Assembly (NCBI GenBank): GCA_003013855.2
Contig: PVNU02000868.1
Coordinates: 4,458,501 to 4,522,500, forward strand
Source: Liriodendron chinense
Taxonomy: Eukaryota; Streptophyta; Magnoliopsida; Magnoliales; Magnoliaceae
Direction: 5' to 3'
Length of the DNA stretch: 64,000 bases
The notes below the pieces were generated by a model. That model made no database searches. It was not told the DNA's origin and saw only the letters and a program-made list of their open reading frames with translations. Shown piece by piece: positions 19,309 through 29,163 of the stretch. Position 1 is the first letter of the stretch; every line of letters starts with the position of its first letter. The position numbers were made by a program, and so were the translations under genes.

Positions 19309-22211
19309 TCATCTGGGGATGGTAGGGGCTTGATCGATGATGTTGGATCTTGAATTTGCTGAGGAAGTCATCCATCTTCTTGTTGACGAACGGGGTCCCA
19401 TTATATGTGATGATAGCATTAGGGATTCCATACCGGCATATGATGTTGTTCTTCAGGAATTTGATCACCTGAGATACTGCAATCGTGGTGTAGGAGGCTG
19501 CCTCTACCCACTTGGTGAAGTAGTCGACTGCCACAAGTATGTACTCATGACCATTTGATGCTTTGGGACTGATCTTGCCGATGATGTCGAGTCCCCACAT
19601 GGAGAAGGGCCAGGGGGTGGTCAGGTTGTATAACTCCGACGATAGGGCATGGATTTGATTTGCATGCCCCTGACACTTGAAGCATTTTCTAACGTGCTGG
19701 CAACAGTCTGTCTCCATGGTGAGCCAATAGTAGCCGAGTCGTAGAATCTTCTTTGCCATCATGTGCCCGTTCATGTGTGGGCCACAGATTCCTTCGTGTA
19801 TTTCTCCCATGATCTTTGCAGCTTCTGTTTCATCGACGCATCGAAGGAGGATGTGATTATAAGATCGCTTGTAAAGAACTTCACCACTGATGGTGAACTG
19901 GCCGGCCAAACGCTGGATGGTTCGGCGATCTGTTGCTGTTGCTGACTTTGGATACTCCCGGGTGTCGAGATATTGCTTGATGTCGGCATACCAGGGTTTG
20001 TCAGGGACAGCTTCGGCTTCTTCTATTTGCAGGCAAAAAGCAGGTTCTTCTTGAATTTCGACTGTGAGCTCCCATTCTAAAGCTCCTTTCAGGATCTCGA
20101 GCATCGATGCGAGTGTGGCGAGAGCATCTGCAAACTGGTTCTTGGCTCTGGGCATGTATGAGAAGGTGACTTCTTTGAATTCTTCGATCAAATTTTCAAG
20201 ATACACATGATATGGTATCAACTTCTCGTCCTTGGTTTTCCATTCGCCATTGGTCTGATTGATGATAAGCTGTGAGTCTCCAAATACTCGCAGCTTCTTG
20301 ACGCCCAGGATTATGGCTTCCCTTAAGCCAGCGATACATGCTTCGTACTCTGCCATGTTGTTGGTGCACTCGAATGCTATGCGCCTTGAGATAGGAATAG
20401 GGACATCATCTAGAGAGTAGAGGATTGCTCCAATACCACTTCCTTTAGAATTTGCTGCGTCGTCGAAGAATAATGTCCACTCATCTTTTTTCTTCTTTTC
20501 TTCCCCTTCAATAAGCAAGAGATCTTCATCAGGGAAGAACGTCTTGAGCGGTTGATAATCCAGTGGAGAGTGAGCGGCAAGATGATCGGCGAGGGCCTGC
20601 CCCTTGATTGCCTTCTGAGTGACATAGGTGATGTCGAACTCAGACAGGAGTAGCTGCCATTTAGCTATCCTTCCAGTGAGTGCCGGTTTCTCGAACAGGT
20701 ACTTGAGCAGATCCATGTGAGCGAGGAGGAGAATAGGGAATGCAATCATGTATTGACGGAGTCGCTGAGTCGCACAGACTAGGGCAAGGCAAGTCTTCTC
20801 GATCGGGGAATACCTGGTCTCGTAGTCAGTGAACCTTCGGCTCAAATAATATATTGTTTGTTCCTTCTTCCCGGTCTCGTCGTGCTGGCCGAGGACACAG
20901 CCAATGGCTTCTGCTGTTACCGAGATGTATAACAATAGTGGTCGTCCGGGAGTGGGTGGCACTAGGACTGGAGGATTCATGAGATATTTCTTAATACGGT
21001 CGAAGGCGACTTGGCAATCATCATTCCATTCTTTTGGAACGTTCTTCTGAAGGAGCTTGAAAATGGGCTCACAAATAGGTGTGAGCTGTGCGATGAAGCG
21101 ACTGATGTATTGAATTCTGCCGAGGAAGCCACGAATTTCCTTCTCTGTTCTGGGAGGGGGCATCTCGATGATTGTTCTGGCTTTGGTCTCATCGACCCTG
21201 ATGCCATCCTCGCTCACCATAAAGTCGAGGAGCTTACCTCCCATTGCACCAAAGACACATTTCTGAGGGTTGAGACGGAGCTTGTACTGTTCTAATCTGT
21301 TGAATAACTTCTTCAGATCTTCAAAGTGTCCTTCAATTGTGCGAGATTTGACGATCATATCGTCCACATATACTTCAAGCTCTTTGTTCATCATGTCGTG
21401 GAATAGTGCTGTCATTGCTCGCTGATATGTTGCTCCTGCGTTCTTCAGACCGAACGGCATTACCCTGTAACAGAAGGTTCCCCAGGGAGTGATGAACGAT
21501 GTCTTCTCGCGATCTTCGACGGCCATCTTGATCTGATTGTAACCTGAGAACCTGTCCATGAATAAGAAGACCTTGTATCCAGAAGTATTGTCGACCAGAG
21601 TGTCGATATGTAGCAAAGGGAAGTCATCTTTAGGACTGGCCTTGTTGAGATCTCGGAAGTCGATGCACATTCGAACATTGCTATCCTTCTTTGGTACTGG
21701 TACAATGTTGGCGAGCCATTCAGGGTAGTTGGAGACTACCAAGAATCCCGCGTTGTACTGCTTGATGACTTCATCTCGGACTTTCAGAGCCCATTCTGGC
21801 TTCATTCTTCGAAGTTTCTGCTTCACTGGCTTCATATCTGCCTTGGTTGGCAGATGGTGTACAACGAGCTCTTCATCGAGCCCCGGCATATCTTCATATG
21901 AGAACGCGAAGTTGGACAATCTTGGAGCTAGGAACTCTATCATTTTCTGTTTCATCTTAGGTGGCAACGATTTTTCGGTGCGTACTTCCGTAGGGATCTC
22001 AGGCGTCCCCAAGTTTACTATCTCGAAATCATCGGCTACAACATTGGCTTTAGATTCGAACTTTTTGAGGAGATCCTCTAGTTCGAGAGCCGGATCATCA
22101 TCATCCTCATCCCGAGCTTCGTCCAGACCCATGAGCTCGAAGTCTAATTCAATGTCAAAGTCATATGATTCGACTTCAAACTCATGCGACTCTTTAGGCG
22201 AACTTGGCACA
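19275..22211 (-). pseudogene. pol: pol exon 2: RT, RNase H, second RNase H, integrase (element 2)
   Basis: One long frame (open from 22453). The real exon probably starts at 22211, after the intron. Order: acidic linker (ELDFELMGLDEARDEDDDD); RT with FMDRFSGYNQIKMA and YVDDM (the Tyr is codon 21368-21370, ~residue 362 counted from 22453); connection/RNase H (LYISVTAEAIGCVLGQ); second RNase H (EWTLFFDDAANSKGSGIGA, NNMAEYEACIAGLREA, VFGDSQLIINQ, NQFADALATLASM); integrase zinc domain (GEIHEGICGPHMNGH, KCFKCQGH) and core (WGLDIIGKISP, HPQMNG). The second catalytic Asp is replaced by Tyr (ITYNG, codon 19404-19406), and the frame runs into the poly-G tract. RT and both RNase H domains look intact; integrase is dead. 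Confidence 0.93.
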
Positions 22212-22566
22212 CTATTGAATGCAGGAAAAGAAATGTTTTTTGGTTTTTGAGATTTTTCTGAAATGAAAATGCTAGATGTTTTTGGCTTTTGAAAGTTTTT
22301 TATTTTTATGGATTTTTGAAATTTACGGGACTTTGAACAAGTAGGCATTGCAGACCATGATTGAGCCCAGCTTGTCCCAAAGTTCCGATCGCTGCTTAAA
22401 CAGGCATTTTTTTTGGAAGCCAGAGCCCTCAGATGGCTCTTTGGCTGATTCAAAAGTTAAGGGAACGGATGACCATTCAGGACCCCACACTTCCTCCCCT
22501 GAAGAGGTGGGGGTTGATGATTCGGGCGAAGAATCACAGTCTGGCCCAATGACCATGATTTCTCAC
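22212..22566 (-). other. putative Ogre-type intron between protease and RT (element 2)
   Basis: On the minus strand the protease frame meets CA|GTGAGA at 22566. The RT exon follows an acceptor TTCAATAG| at 22212, preceded by a T-rich tract. The stretch between contains an in-frame TGA (22563-22565) and low-complexity sequence. Joining the two sites keeps the reading frame (phase 2 on both sides, checked by codon arithmetic). Ogre elements are known for a spliced intron at this place. Confidence 0.65.
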
Positions 22567-23790
22567 TGGTCGGGTTCGAGATCTGAGTCGTACTCAGTCC
22601 CTCCCGGATCACTTACCTCGCATTGCAGTTCGTCTGGTTCTACGACTAGACACAAGTTCGGAATCTGGACATCGGACCATTCCAGGGCTGACCATTTCCC
22701 TTTCTTGGTCCAATGGATGGGCTGCTTCTGCCCCTGGCTGATGATTGATGATGTTGATTCTGCAGAGATGGGCGAGTCGTGCCCCTTGCTGATTGATGTT
22801 GAGATTGGCAAGTTGTGCCCCTGACTGGCTGGAATTGAAGTGGGCAAGTTGTGCCCCTGGTTGATTGATGCTGAAGTGGGCAGGTTGTGTCCCTGGTTGG
22901 GAGTAGGTGTTAGAGTAACCTGGTCCTGAAGCTGCTGTATTTGACTTCCTTCTTCATCTTCATCATTTCCTTCTTCTTTTGGAGGCTTGGATGGTTCGAG
23001 AATCTGATCCCATCGAATGGGGGGCCACGTGGCCCAAACTAGGCTCATCGGGAGGCCTTTGTGTAGTGCAGTCGGTTGATTCCCTCCTGGATCTTTGCAA
23101 GGTTCTCCTGGCTTAACGAATTGGATGGGTGAGCACCGAAATTTTTTCTTTCTTTTGTCCATGAAGATTGCCTTGTATCCGAGTCCCCATTTACGTTGGT
23201 TATATATCAGCGGTACCTTTCTGGACTTGAAGTGATTCTTCATTCGGTATTTGAGGCTCAGACGCTCTGCCGGTGAAAAGACACGGTCCACCCTTATCGG
23301 TTCTGGATTGGCGATAGAGTTCACAGTCTCGAATTCGAAACTGTGAAACGGGATGTCTTCTTCAGAGTGCTGGATATCAATGACCGGGATGTCTTGTTCA
23401 GTGGCAGCAGCATTGGAAGGAATGATGAGCTCCTTCTCTGCATGGATAGAGATTACTTGATTTCCACAGATGTATTTCACTCGTTGATGAAGGGTTGACG
23501 GCACAGCTCCAACCTTGTGCAGCCAAGGCCGTCCGAGCAGCATGTTGAAAGAGGCTGATATATCCAGAATTTGGAATGTGATGGTGGAGACTTCCGGACC
23601 TATCTGTACCTCTATGTCGACCTCCCCTTCCACTGATCGGCGGGTGTTGTCGAATGCTCTGACACATATGGTGCTGGGTCGAAATGAAGAGGGATTGATT
23701 CCCAAACGTTCCGCAGTCTTGAGTGGGCAGACATTTAAGCTTGAGCCATTATCGATAAGGACCAGCGGGACATAGAGGTCTTTGTATCAT
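22563..23790 (-). pseudogene. protease region of the gag-pro polyprotein (element 2)
   Basis: Just upstream of the apparent Met at 23705 the frame reads VPLVLIDNGSSLNVCPLKTA, an aspartic-protease active site of the DNGS form known from Ogre-like elements. Next are AFDNTRRSVEGEVDIEVQIG and the second half of the fold, LDISASFNMLLGRPWLH, then a ~200-residue linker. Four ~17-residue repeats containing QGHNLP occur at about 22770-22900 (51-bp DNA period). The segment ends near the intron donor. A TGA at 23787-23789 separates it from the upstream linker in the same frame. The enzyme would process the polyprotein within the particle. Confidence 0.8.
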
Positions 23791-24587
23791 AAGGCTATGT
23801 TGAGGGATCGCCCATGATCGCGTCCTTCTGGTGGCAGCTCATTATCGGTAAAGGTGATGGCGCATGGAGCCAGGAGTTGTCCAATCATCAATGTTATCAT
23901 CTCTGGTGCCGTATCGGAGGAGACGTGAGCATCGCTCAAGGTTTTGGCAAACATTTCTCGGTGTATGCGAGATGTGCAGAGTAGCTCCCATACTGAGATT
24001 TGCGCAGGGATTGACTTGAGCTGAGTCGCCACATCGTATGCGGCTTCATTTTTGTTGCCGAGGCCTGAAAGAGCGCCTTTGAGATCTCCTCTGTTTTGAT
24101 TATCTCTTCGGATGCAACGCCCATTGGGATTCATGTTTCCCACTTCCGCACATTCTGCATAGTGCCACGTGACCTCTTTATAATTTTCCTCACCTTTGCC
24201 TTCTAGGATCACCGGTTCTTGCAACGGTGCTGGTGTGGGTACCAGATCTTCCTCGTATGGAGCTTTTGCCTTGAGAACTACATTGTTGCCTGTGCTGAAG
24301 GATCGAGGCTTGTCTTCATAGATCACATAAGGTTGCGGTCCTGGCTTGACCGTTCCTGGAGCAGGAAGCTCCCATAGAATGAATACTGGTCCTCTTGATA
24401 TGGCAGGGGGTTTCTCTGTTCGTCCTAGCTGCCGTAGTGTGATTGACACGCCTCCAGGGTTTGCCCCTTGCAATATGACTGGCTCAACTGGAGGAGCTCC
24501 TTCCAATACAATGGGTTCTTTCTGCTGATGAGTATGATTTTTCCATGGAGAATTGTGTTCTTCCTGTGCTGAAATTGCCCCTTGCAA
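23787..24587 (-). pseudogene. linker of Gag-Pro polyprotein with VILQGA repeats (element 2)
   Basis: A 266-aa open stretch between the zinc knuckle and the protease, in the same frame as the protease. Its N-terminal part has repeated P-V-I-L-(Q/E)-G-A motifs; the remainder contains QISVWELLCTSRIHREMFAK, found before the protease in Ogre-like polyproteins. It ends with the TGA at 23787. The QGA motif recurs in element 3. Its function is unknown; likely a flexible spacer. Confidence 0.65.
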
Positions 24588-24647
24588 GACGACAGGTTCA
24601 TATGTAGACTCGATGTATGATTGTGCTCCTTCCAGAATGACTGGTTC

Positions 24648-25145
24648 CTAGCATGAATGGTTGTAAGGTGCCCCTTGAACAACTGGTACATCATATGGAA
24701 GTGCTCCTTCGAGTACTACTGGCTCGGAGACTGAAGGAGGAAAGGGACTTGCCCCTTGCATGATCGGAGGAGGATTTGTTGGCCCATAAGTGTAGGCATA
24801 AATGGATTGGATGGGGGAGAAGAAGCGATCGAGGCGTTCTCCTTCTTCTATGCTGTTGGCGGTGGGGCTTCGAAATGAACTGGGATCCGTCGGATGTTGA
24901 GGCAGATGATTCTGAAGAATGTTGGTGGAAGCTGTTGCGGGAGTCCCAGGGACCGAGATGATGATCTTGCGGTCATCAATCAGATCTTGTATGGCATTCT
25001 TCAAAGTAAAGCATCGATCAGTGGTGTGGCCACGTCCTTGATGGTAGGCACAGTACTCATTTTCTCGGTAGTTTGGAGGCAGAGGATGAGGAGGAGGCCT
25101 AGGTGCCATCAGAGTGAGTAACTGCTTTTGTACCAGCATAGTCAT
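24648..25145 (-). pseudogene. gag: Gag nucleocapsid zinc knuckle (element 2)
   Basis: Encodes NEYCAYHQGRGHTTDRCFTL about 30-50 residues into the open stretch, the Cys/His knuckle of plant Tat Gag, followed by KNAIQDLIDD and a Pro-rich segment with QGA repeats. It would bind the packaged RNA. It is separated from the capsid-like domain by a stretch with frame changes and Gln-rich sequence (25150-25480). Confidence 0.75.
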
Positions 25146-25484
25146 GACTTGACTAAGTGGCTGAGTAAGTGGGGTGAACTTCCTGAGCTTCTTGTAATTA
25201 TGCCTGTTCTGGTATGGGTACTGACCATTTCCTTTGAACTGTTGCTGCTGTCGAGGTGGTTGTGGTTGTGGTTGCGGATTTGGTCATAATTGATACCTCT
25301 GAGGTTGGTGCTGAACTTAATTCTGCTGATGCTGTTGATGTCCCTGTGGGGGAGCGTATTGATTACCCTGAGCAGTGGTGCTGATGTTGTTTACCTCTGT
25401 CGGGCGAGGAGGAGAACCGCTTCGGTTTCCACTCCCATATCCGATGGGTCTTCCCTCCACTCTGTTCCTCTTGACTGGAGTGGC

Positions 25485-26030
25485 TTAATGAGGCCATGGG
25501 GAGATTGTCCCAGCACGGATTCCTGCTTCGACTTGTTCTCCAGCACGGATTAGCTGCGAGAAGTTCGCATATGGATGCGAGATGAGATATCCAGATATGC
25601 CCGGATATGTTGAATGAACAATCATGGAGATTTGTTCTTCGTCGTCGATAGGTGTCCTCATTCTGGCTACCATAGCTCGCCAACGTCCCACATAAGCTGA
25701 TAGTGTTTCATCACTCCTTTGCCTGAGAGCCGCGAGGTCAGCTCTTCTGGGTGCCATGTTGAGGTTGTAAGCGAATCTGTCGACGAAAGCCTGGGAAAGC
25801 TATTCCCACGTCCTAATGCGGTGGCAGTCCAATGAAGTGTACCAATCTAGGGCATCGCCCTTCACAGATTTTTGGAACAAGCGAATGAGGGCCCCTTCAT
25901 TTCCTAAGATTGCACTCAGCTCTCCACAGAAGGCCTTGAGATGTGCTGTGGGACAACTGCTGCCATCGTATCTTTTGAATTTTGGAACCTCAAAGTTTTG
26001 AGGTACTTGAGCATCTGGGAAAGGACACAA
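25485..26030 (-). pseudogene. gag: Gag capsid-like domain (retrotransposon gag family) (element 2)
   Basis: Matches the retrotransposon Gag domain: FEVPKFKRYDGSSCPTAHLK, FQKSVKGDALDWYTSLD, then FVDRFAYNLNMAPRRADLAA, DETLSAYVGRWRAMVARM and ANFSQLIRAGEQVEAGI. A TAG at 25800-25802 interrupts it; element 3 has CAG (Gln) at the same codon, so this is a C-to-T nonsense change. The domain forms the particle shell. Confidence 0.85.
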
Positions 26031-27123
26031 GTCTCTGAACTTGGTCGAAGGTAGATCAATTCCTTATTGTCGCTGAAGCTGATTTTGCAAGATCTGGAAC
26101 TGCTCCCGCAACTCGTCCAATCCTGAATGATCTGTTATAGCGACTGGTGCCTCTTGGAGTAAGGCACGTTCTTCTTCGGCATAGTGGTCGATGTCTTCGA
26201 CCCTATGGGTTTGCTGAAAAGCAACCGCGGGTTGCTGAAGTTGATTTGATGACTGAACTGGATTCTGATGAACTTGTGCTTGAAGTGATTGTAACTGAAC
26301 TGGAGACTGTACTGAAGGTTGAACTAGAAGCTTGCTTGGAAATTAACTGGAGATTGTTGAATTGAAGATTGTTGGAAATTAACTGGATTTTGCTGAATTG
26401 AAGATTGCTAGAAATTAACTGGATTTTGTTGAATTGAAGATTGCTGGAAATTAACCTGGAATCCCATCGGCGGGGATGGACTGGAATTGAAAAGTGCTCC
26501 TGTTTGCAGGAGGCTGAGATGCTGGGAAGTGACCCCCTTGTTGGGTATTCGCCACTGTCCGCTGATTGATGTGGGCTTGACACTGACCCCCATTGTGGGC
26601 ATTCGCCAGTGCTGTCCCTGTTGCTGGAAATTGAATTGAAATCCCATCAGCGGGGATGTGCTGAAATTGAAAAGGGGTTCCCTCGGTGGGGACATGCTGA
26701 GATCTACTGAGACTGTTGTTTGCAAGATTGACTGGAAGCTGACTGGAAGTCCCTGCGACGGGAGTGCTCTGAGATGGCCCTGTCGTCGCGGAAAGGTATT
26801 GAGGAGGATGCCCCATGGCGAAGGGCTGAGACGGCTACTGTCGGTAGTCTTAGGGTAGACTCCGATGGTTGTGCTTGATTTGAACTGGAGGCCAGAAGGA
26901 CCCGGCATGGTTGCTGAGATTGCTGAACTGGGCCAACCTGATTGTTGGCTGCTGCGGTGGCTTGTGCTTGCATGAATTGCAAGAGCATTTCTTGCATTGC
27001 TCTCATTCCTTGTGCCAATTCTTGTATGATTGGCGTATTATCAATGGGTTGTTGCGCTGGAGGTTGCGCTTCGGTCATCTCAAGAGCAGGGAAGAGATGG
27101 GTTTCTTCTTCGTGGTCGGACAT
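26031..27123 (-). pseudogene. gag: Gag N-terminal region, frameshifted (element 2)
   Basis: Begins MSDHEEETHLFPALEM at 27123, which fits the first ATG downstream of the primer binding site, and includes a helical stretch (IIQELAQGMRAMQEMLLQFM) also present in element 3. Beyond ~26900 the coding sequence hops between all three minus-strand frames in a Gln/Ser/Pro-rich, internally repetitive stretch, so several indels have accumulated. No enzymatic motif. Confidence 0.7.
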
Positions 27124-27386
27124 GGCTTGCTGTGCCCGAGTGTGGATTATGCTGCGGAAGAGAAGTTGTTTCCGAACACGTTGAGCCCGAGGAGGCGCAA
27201 TGGTGAGGACTATACTCTATTCTTTTTGGGTTTTGGAATTTTCTATATTTTTTTGTTTTTGGGATTTTCTTTTTTTTTTTTTTAGGTAGAATGCTATGCA
27301 AATGAGATTGTATGAGGATTAGTGACTTTCAAGTACGGGAAGGATTCTGTTTTTCAAGTCAGATCACAACTAGTGGGACTAGCTTT

Positions 27387-27404
27387 TCCCCAGCGGAGTC
27401 GCCA
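27387..27404 (-). other. primer binding site, tRNA-Arg type (element 2)
   Basis: Minus strand TGGCGACTCCGCTGGGGA, three bases from the LTR end. It is complementary to the 3' end of a plant tRNA-Arg including CCA, as recalled from Ogre/Tat elements. A tRNA alignment would confirm the isoacceptor. Confidence 0.8.
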
Positions 27405-27407
27405 TTC

Positions 27408-28931
27408 TGTGGACCCTCGCCGTTCCGCGCTCCCACACGACGTTCTCGTCCCTTCCCTTTTCGGGAAAAGAAGGAGAGGATGTGTAAGTGCGAATCGCCA
27501 TTTGTGCCACTGGCTTACCTCGTTCCCGAGGGCTTTGTTTGGTTGTCTTGTTTAAGCTGGATGTGTTTAAATGAGTTTATATAAGACCAGAGTCGCCACT
27601 AGCCAGTTATTTCGAATCTACAGTCGGCTAGACCCCGTAGAAACGTTAGAGAAGGGGATCCGAAGATTCCTTCCTCTAAAATGACTCCTATTGATCTTCG
27701 GCCAGAGATTCGAGGTAAGGGATCACGGTTACAGGGTGGGAAGAGGTTAAGCACCCCACACACTGCTCGTACTGAAGTACGGTCTCTACTTCACAGAATC
27801 GAACTAATACTTGAAAGTCTGTTTCAATCCTCGTACATTCTCATAGATGACATGATGCATGAATGCAGGTCTGAATAGTAAGAGTTTCTGATGGGCAGGT
27901 TCCAACAACGGGCAAGCCCAGAGCATACGCTTGAACTGACAGGTGCTTAATATAAGACGTATGCAGTGTGTTTGAATAATCAAGGTGCTTTATAGTGAAG
28001 CATGAATGCAGGTCTGAACAGTAAGAGTTTCTGATGGGCAGGTTCTAACAGCGGGCAAGCCCAGAGCATACGCTCGAACTGACAGGTGCTTAATATAAGA
28101 CGTATGCAGTGTGCTTGAATAATCAAGGTGCTTGCAGTGAAGCAGGGGGTTGGAAGAAAAGTAAATGTTGCACTTATGCTAGATGCAAATGAGATGATGC
28201 TGGAAAAAGAGTAGCTGGATGGACGGAGGTGTCGCAAGGGTTGGCTTCGAGTGGCTGGATCAAGACTTGGATGGCTTGGGAGACTTGGGCAAGTGGTCAG
28301 GCTGGGCTGGACCAGGGCTAGGCTCTCCTCACTCGGGCTCTCCTTGGTGGGAAAATGGGCTAAGGGGTGGAGAAGAGGACTCGAACGGACGGGCTCTCTC
28401 TGGCTGGGTTGCTGTGTTGAAATGAGAAGGGGAGGGGGGTATTTATAGCAGCGGGCAGTGGCAGAGCTCGTAATTACTTTTGGGCGGCCCGCTGTGGGCA
28501 GCCCGCACGGTCACTCCTCGATTTCCAGTGAGGTACGGTCGTTCCCTCGGGGCTGCTGTTTGGCTTGGTGGGTTGACTCAGTGAGTTGACTCAGCGGGTC
28601 GACTCGGTGATTTGACTCAGCGGGTTAACTCGGTGTTTTGACTCGACGAGTTGACTCAGCGGGTTGACTCAGCGGGTTAACTCAGCGGGTTGACTCAGTG
28701 GGTTGACTCAGTGAGTTTGACTTTTTAGGATTTTTTGACTGGCTTTTCTTATGGGTGATTTTTCGGGCTGATGTTTAGGACTAGGTTGACTGGGTTCAGG
28801 CTTGAATTGGGCTATGGATTGGGGCTTACAAGGGTGAGTTTGGCTGAGTTTGGACTTGGGGTTTGGGGGTATGGTCCTCCATTCATTCAGCTATCTCTAC
28901 CAACAGTGTAGCCGAAGGTGGGGTGTCTACA
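27408..28931 (-). repeat. 5' LTR of element 2 (1,524 bp)
   Basis: Complete LTR: on the minus strand TGTAGACACC...GGGTCCACA. It is followed by GGCCC, the target duplication (28932-28936). It has the ~141-bp internal duplication, the TATA box (28440-28447) and the TTGACTC array (28565-28730). Confidence 0.93.
28440..28447 (-). promoter_or_regulatory. TATA box in 5' LTR of element 2
   Basis: TATAAATA on the minus strand, same context as in the other three Ogre-like LTRs; the promoter that would start the genomic RNA. Confidence 0.75.
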
Positions 28932-29163
28932 GGCCCCAAGCACCGAGATAGGCAAATACGTCGAACTCAACTGTATATGATCGAGATCTGAGAAGATTGG
29001 TCGCCTATTCAACCACTCGCAAGATGTTCAGAATGATCAGACGATTGTCGAAGGGTTAGGTTCATCCTCTGAAATTGGGTTATACCTTGCCTTCCATAGA
29101 AAGCACTTTTTCAGATACCATAGTGAACCAAATGGAAACACTTACAGTCGATCGTAGAAAATG

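Larger units (their letters stand above)
8967..28931 (-). mobile_element. Ogre/Tat-type LTR retrotransposon, 19,965 bp, defective (element 2)
   Basis: A complete, minus-strand element bounded by two ~1.5-kb LTRs and a GGCCC duplication. From its 5' end (right) it has the LTR, a tRNA-Arg-type primer binding site, Gag, a zinc knuckle, protease, an intron, RT-RNaseH-second RNaseH-integrase, a long 3' region with an antisense plant-mobile-domain gene and tandem repeats, and the 3' LTR. Great length, dual RNase H, a pro-RT intron and a tRNA-Arg primer all fit the Ogre/Tat group. It is inactive: Gag has frameshifts and a TAG, integrase lacks its second Asp and carries a poly-G tract, and the polypurine tract is deleted. 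The two LTRs differ at many sites, so it is clearly older than element 3. Confidence 0.93.
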
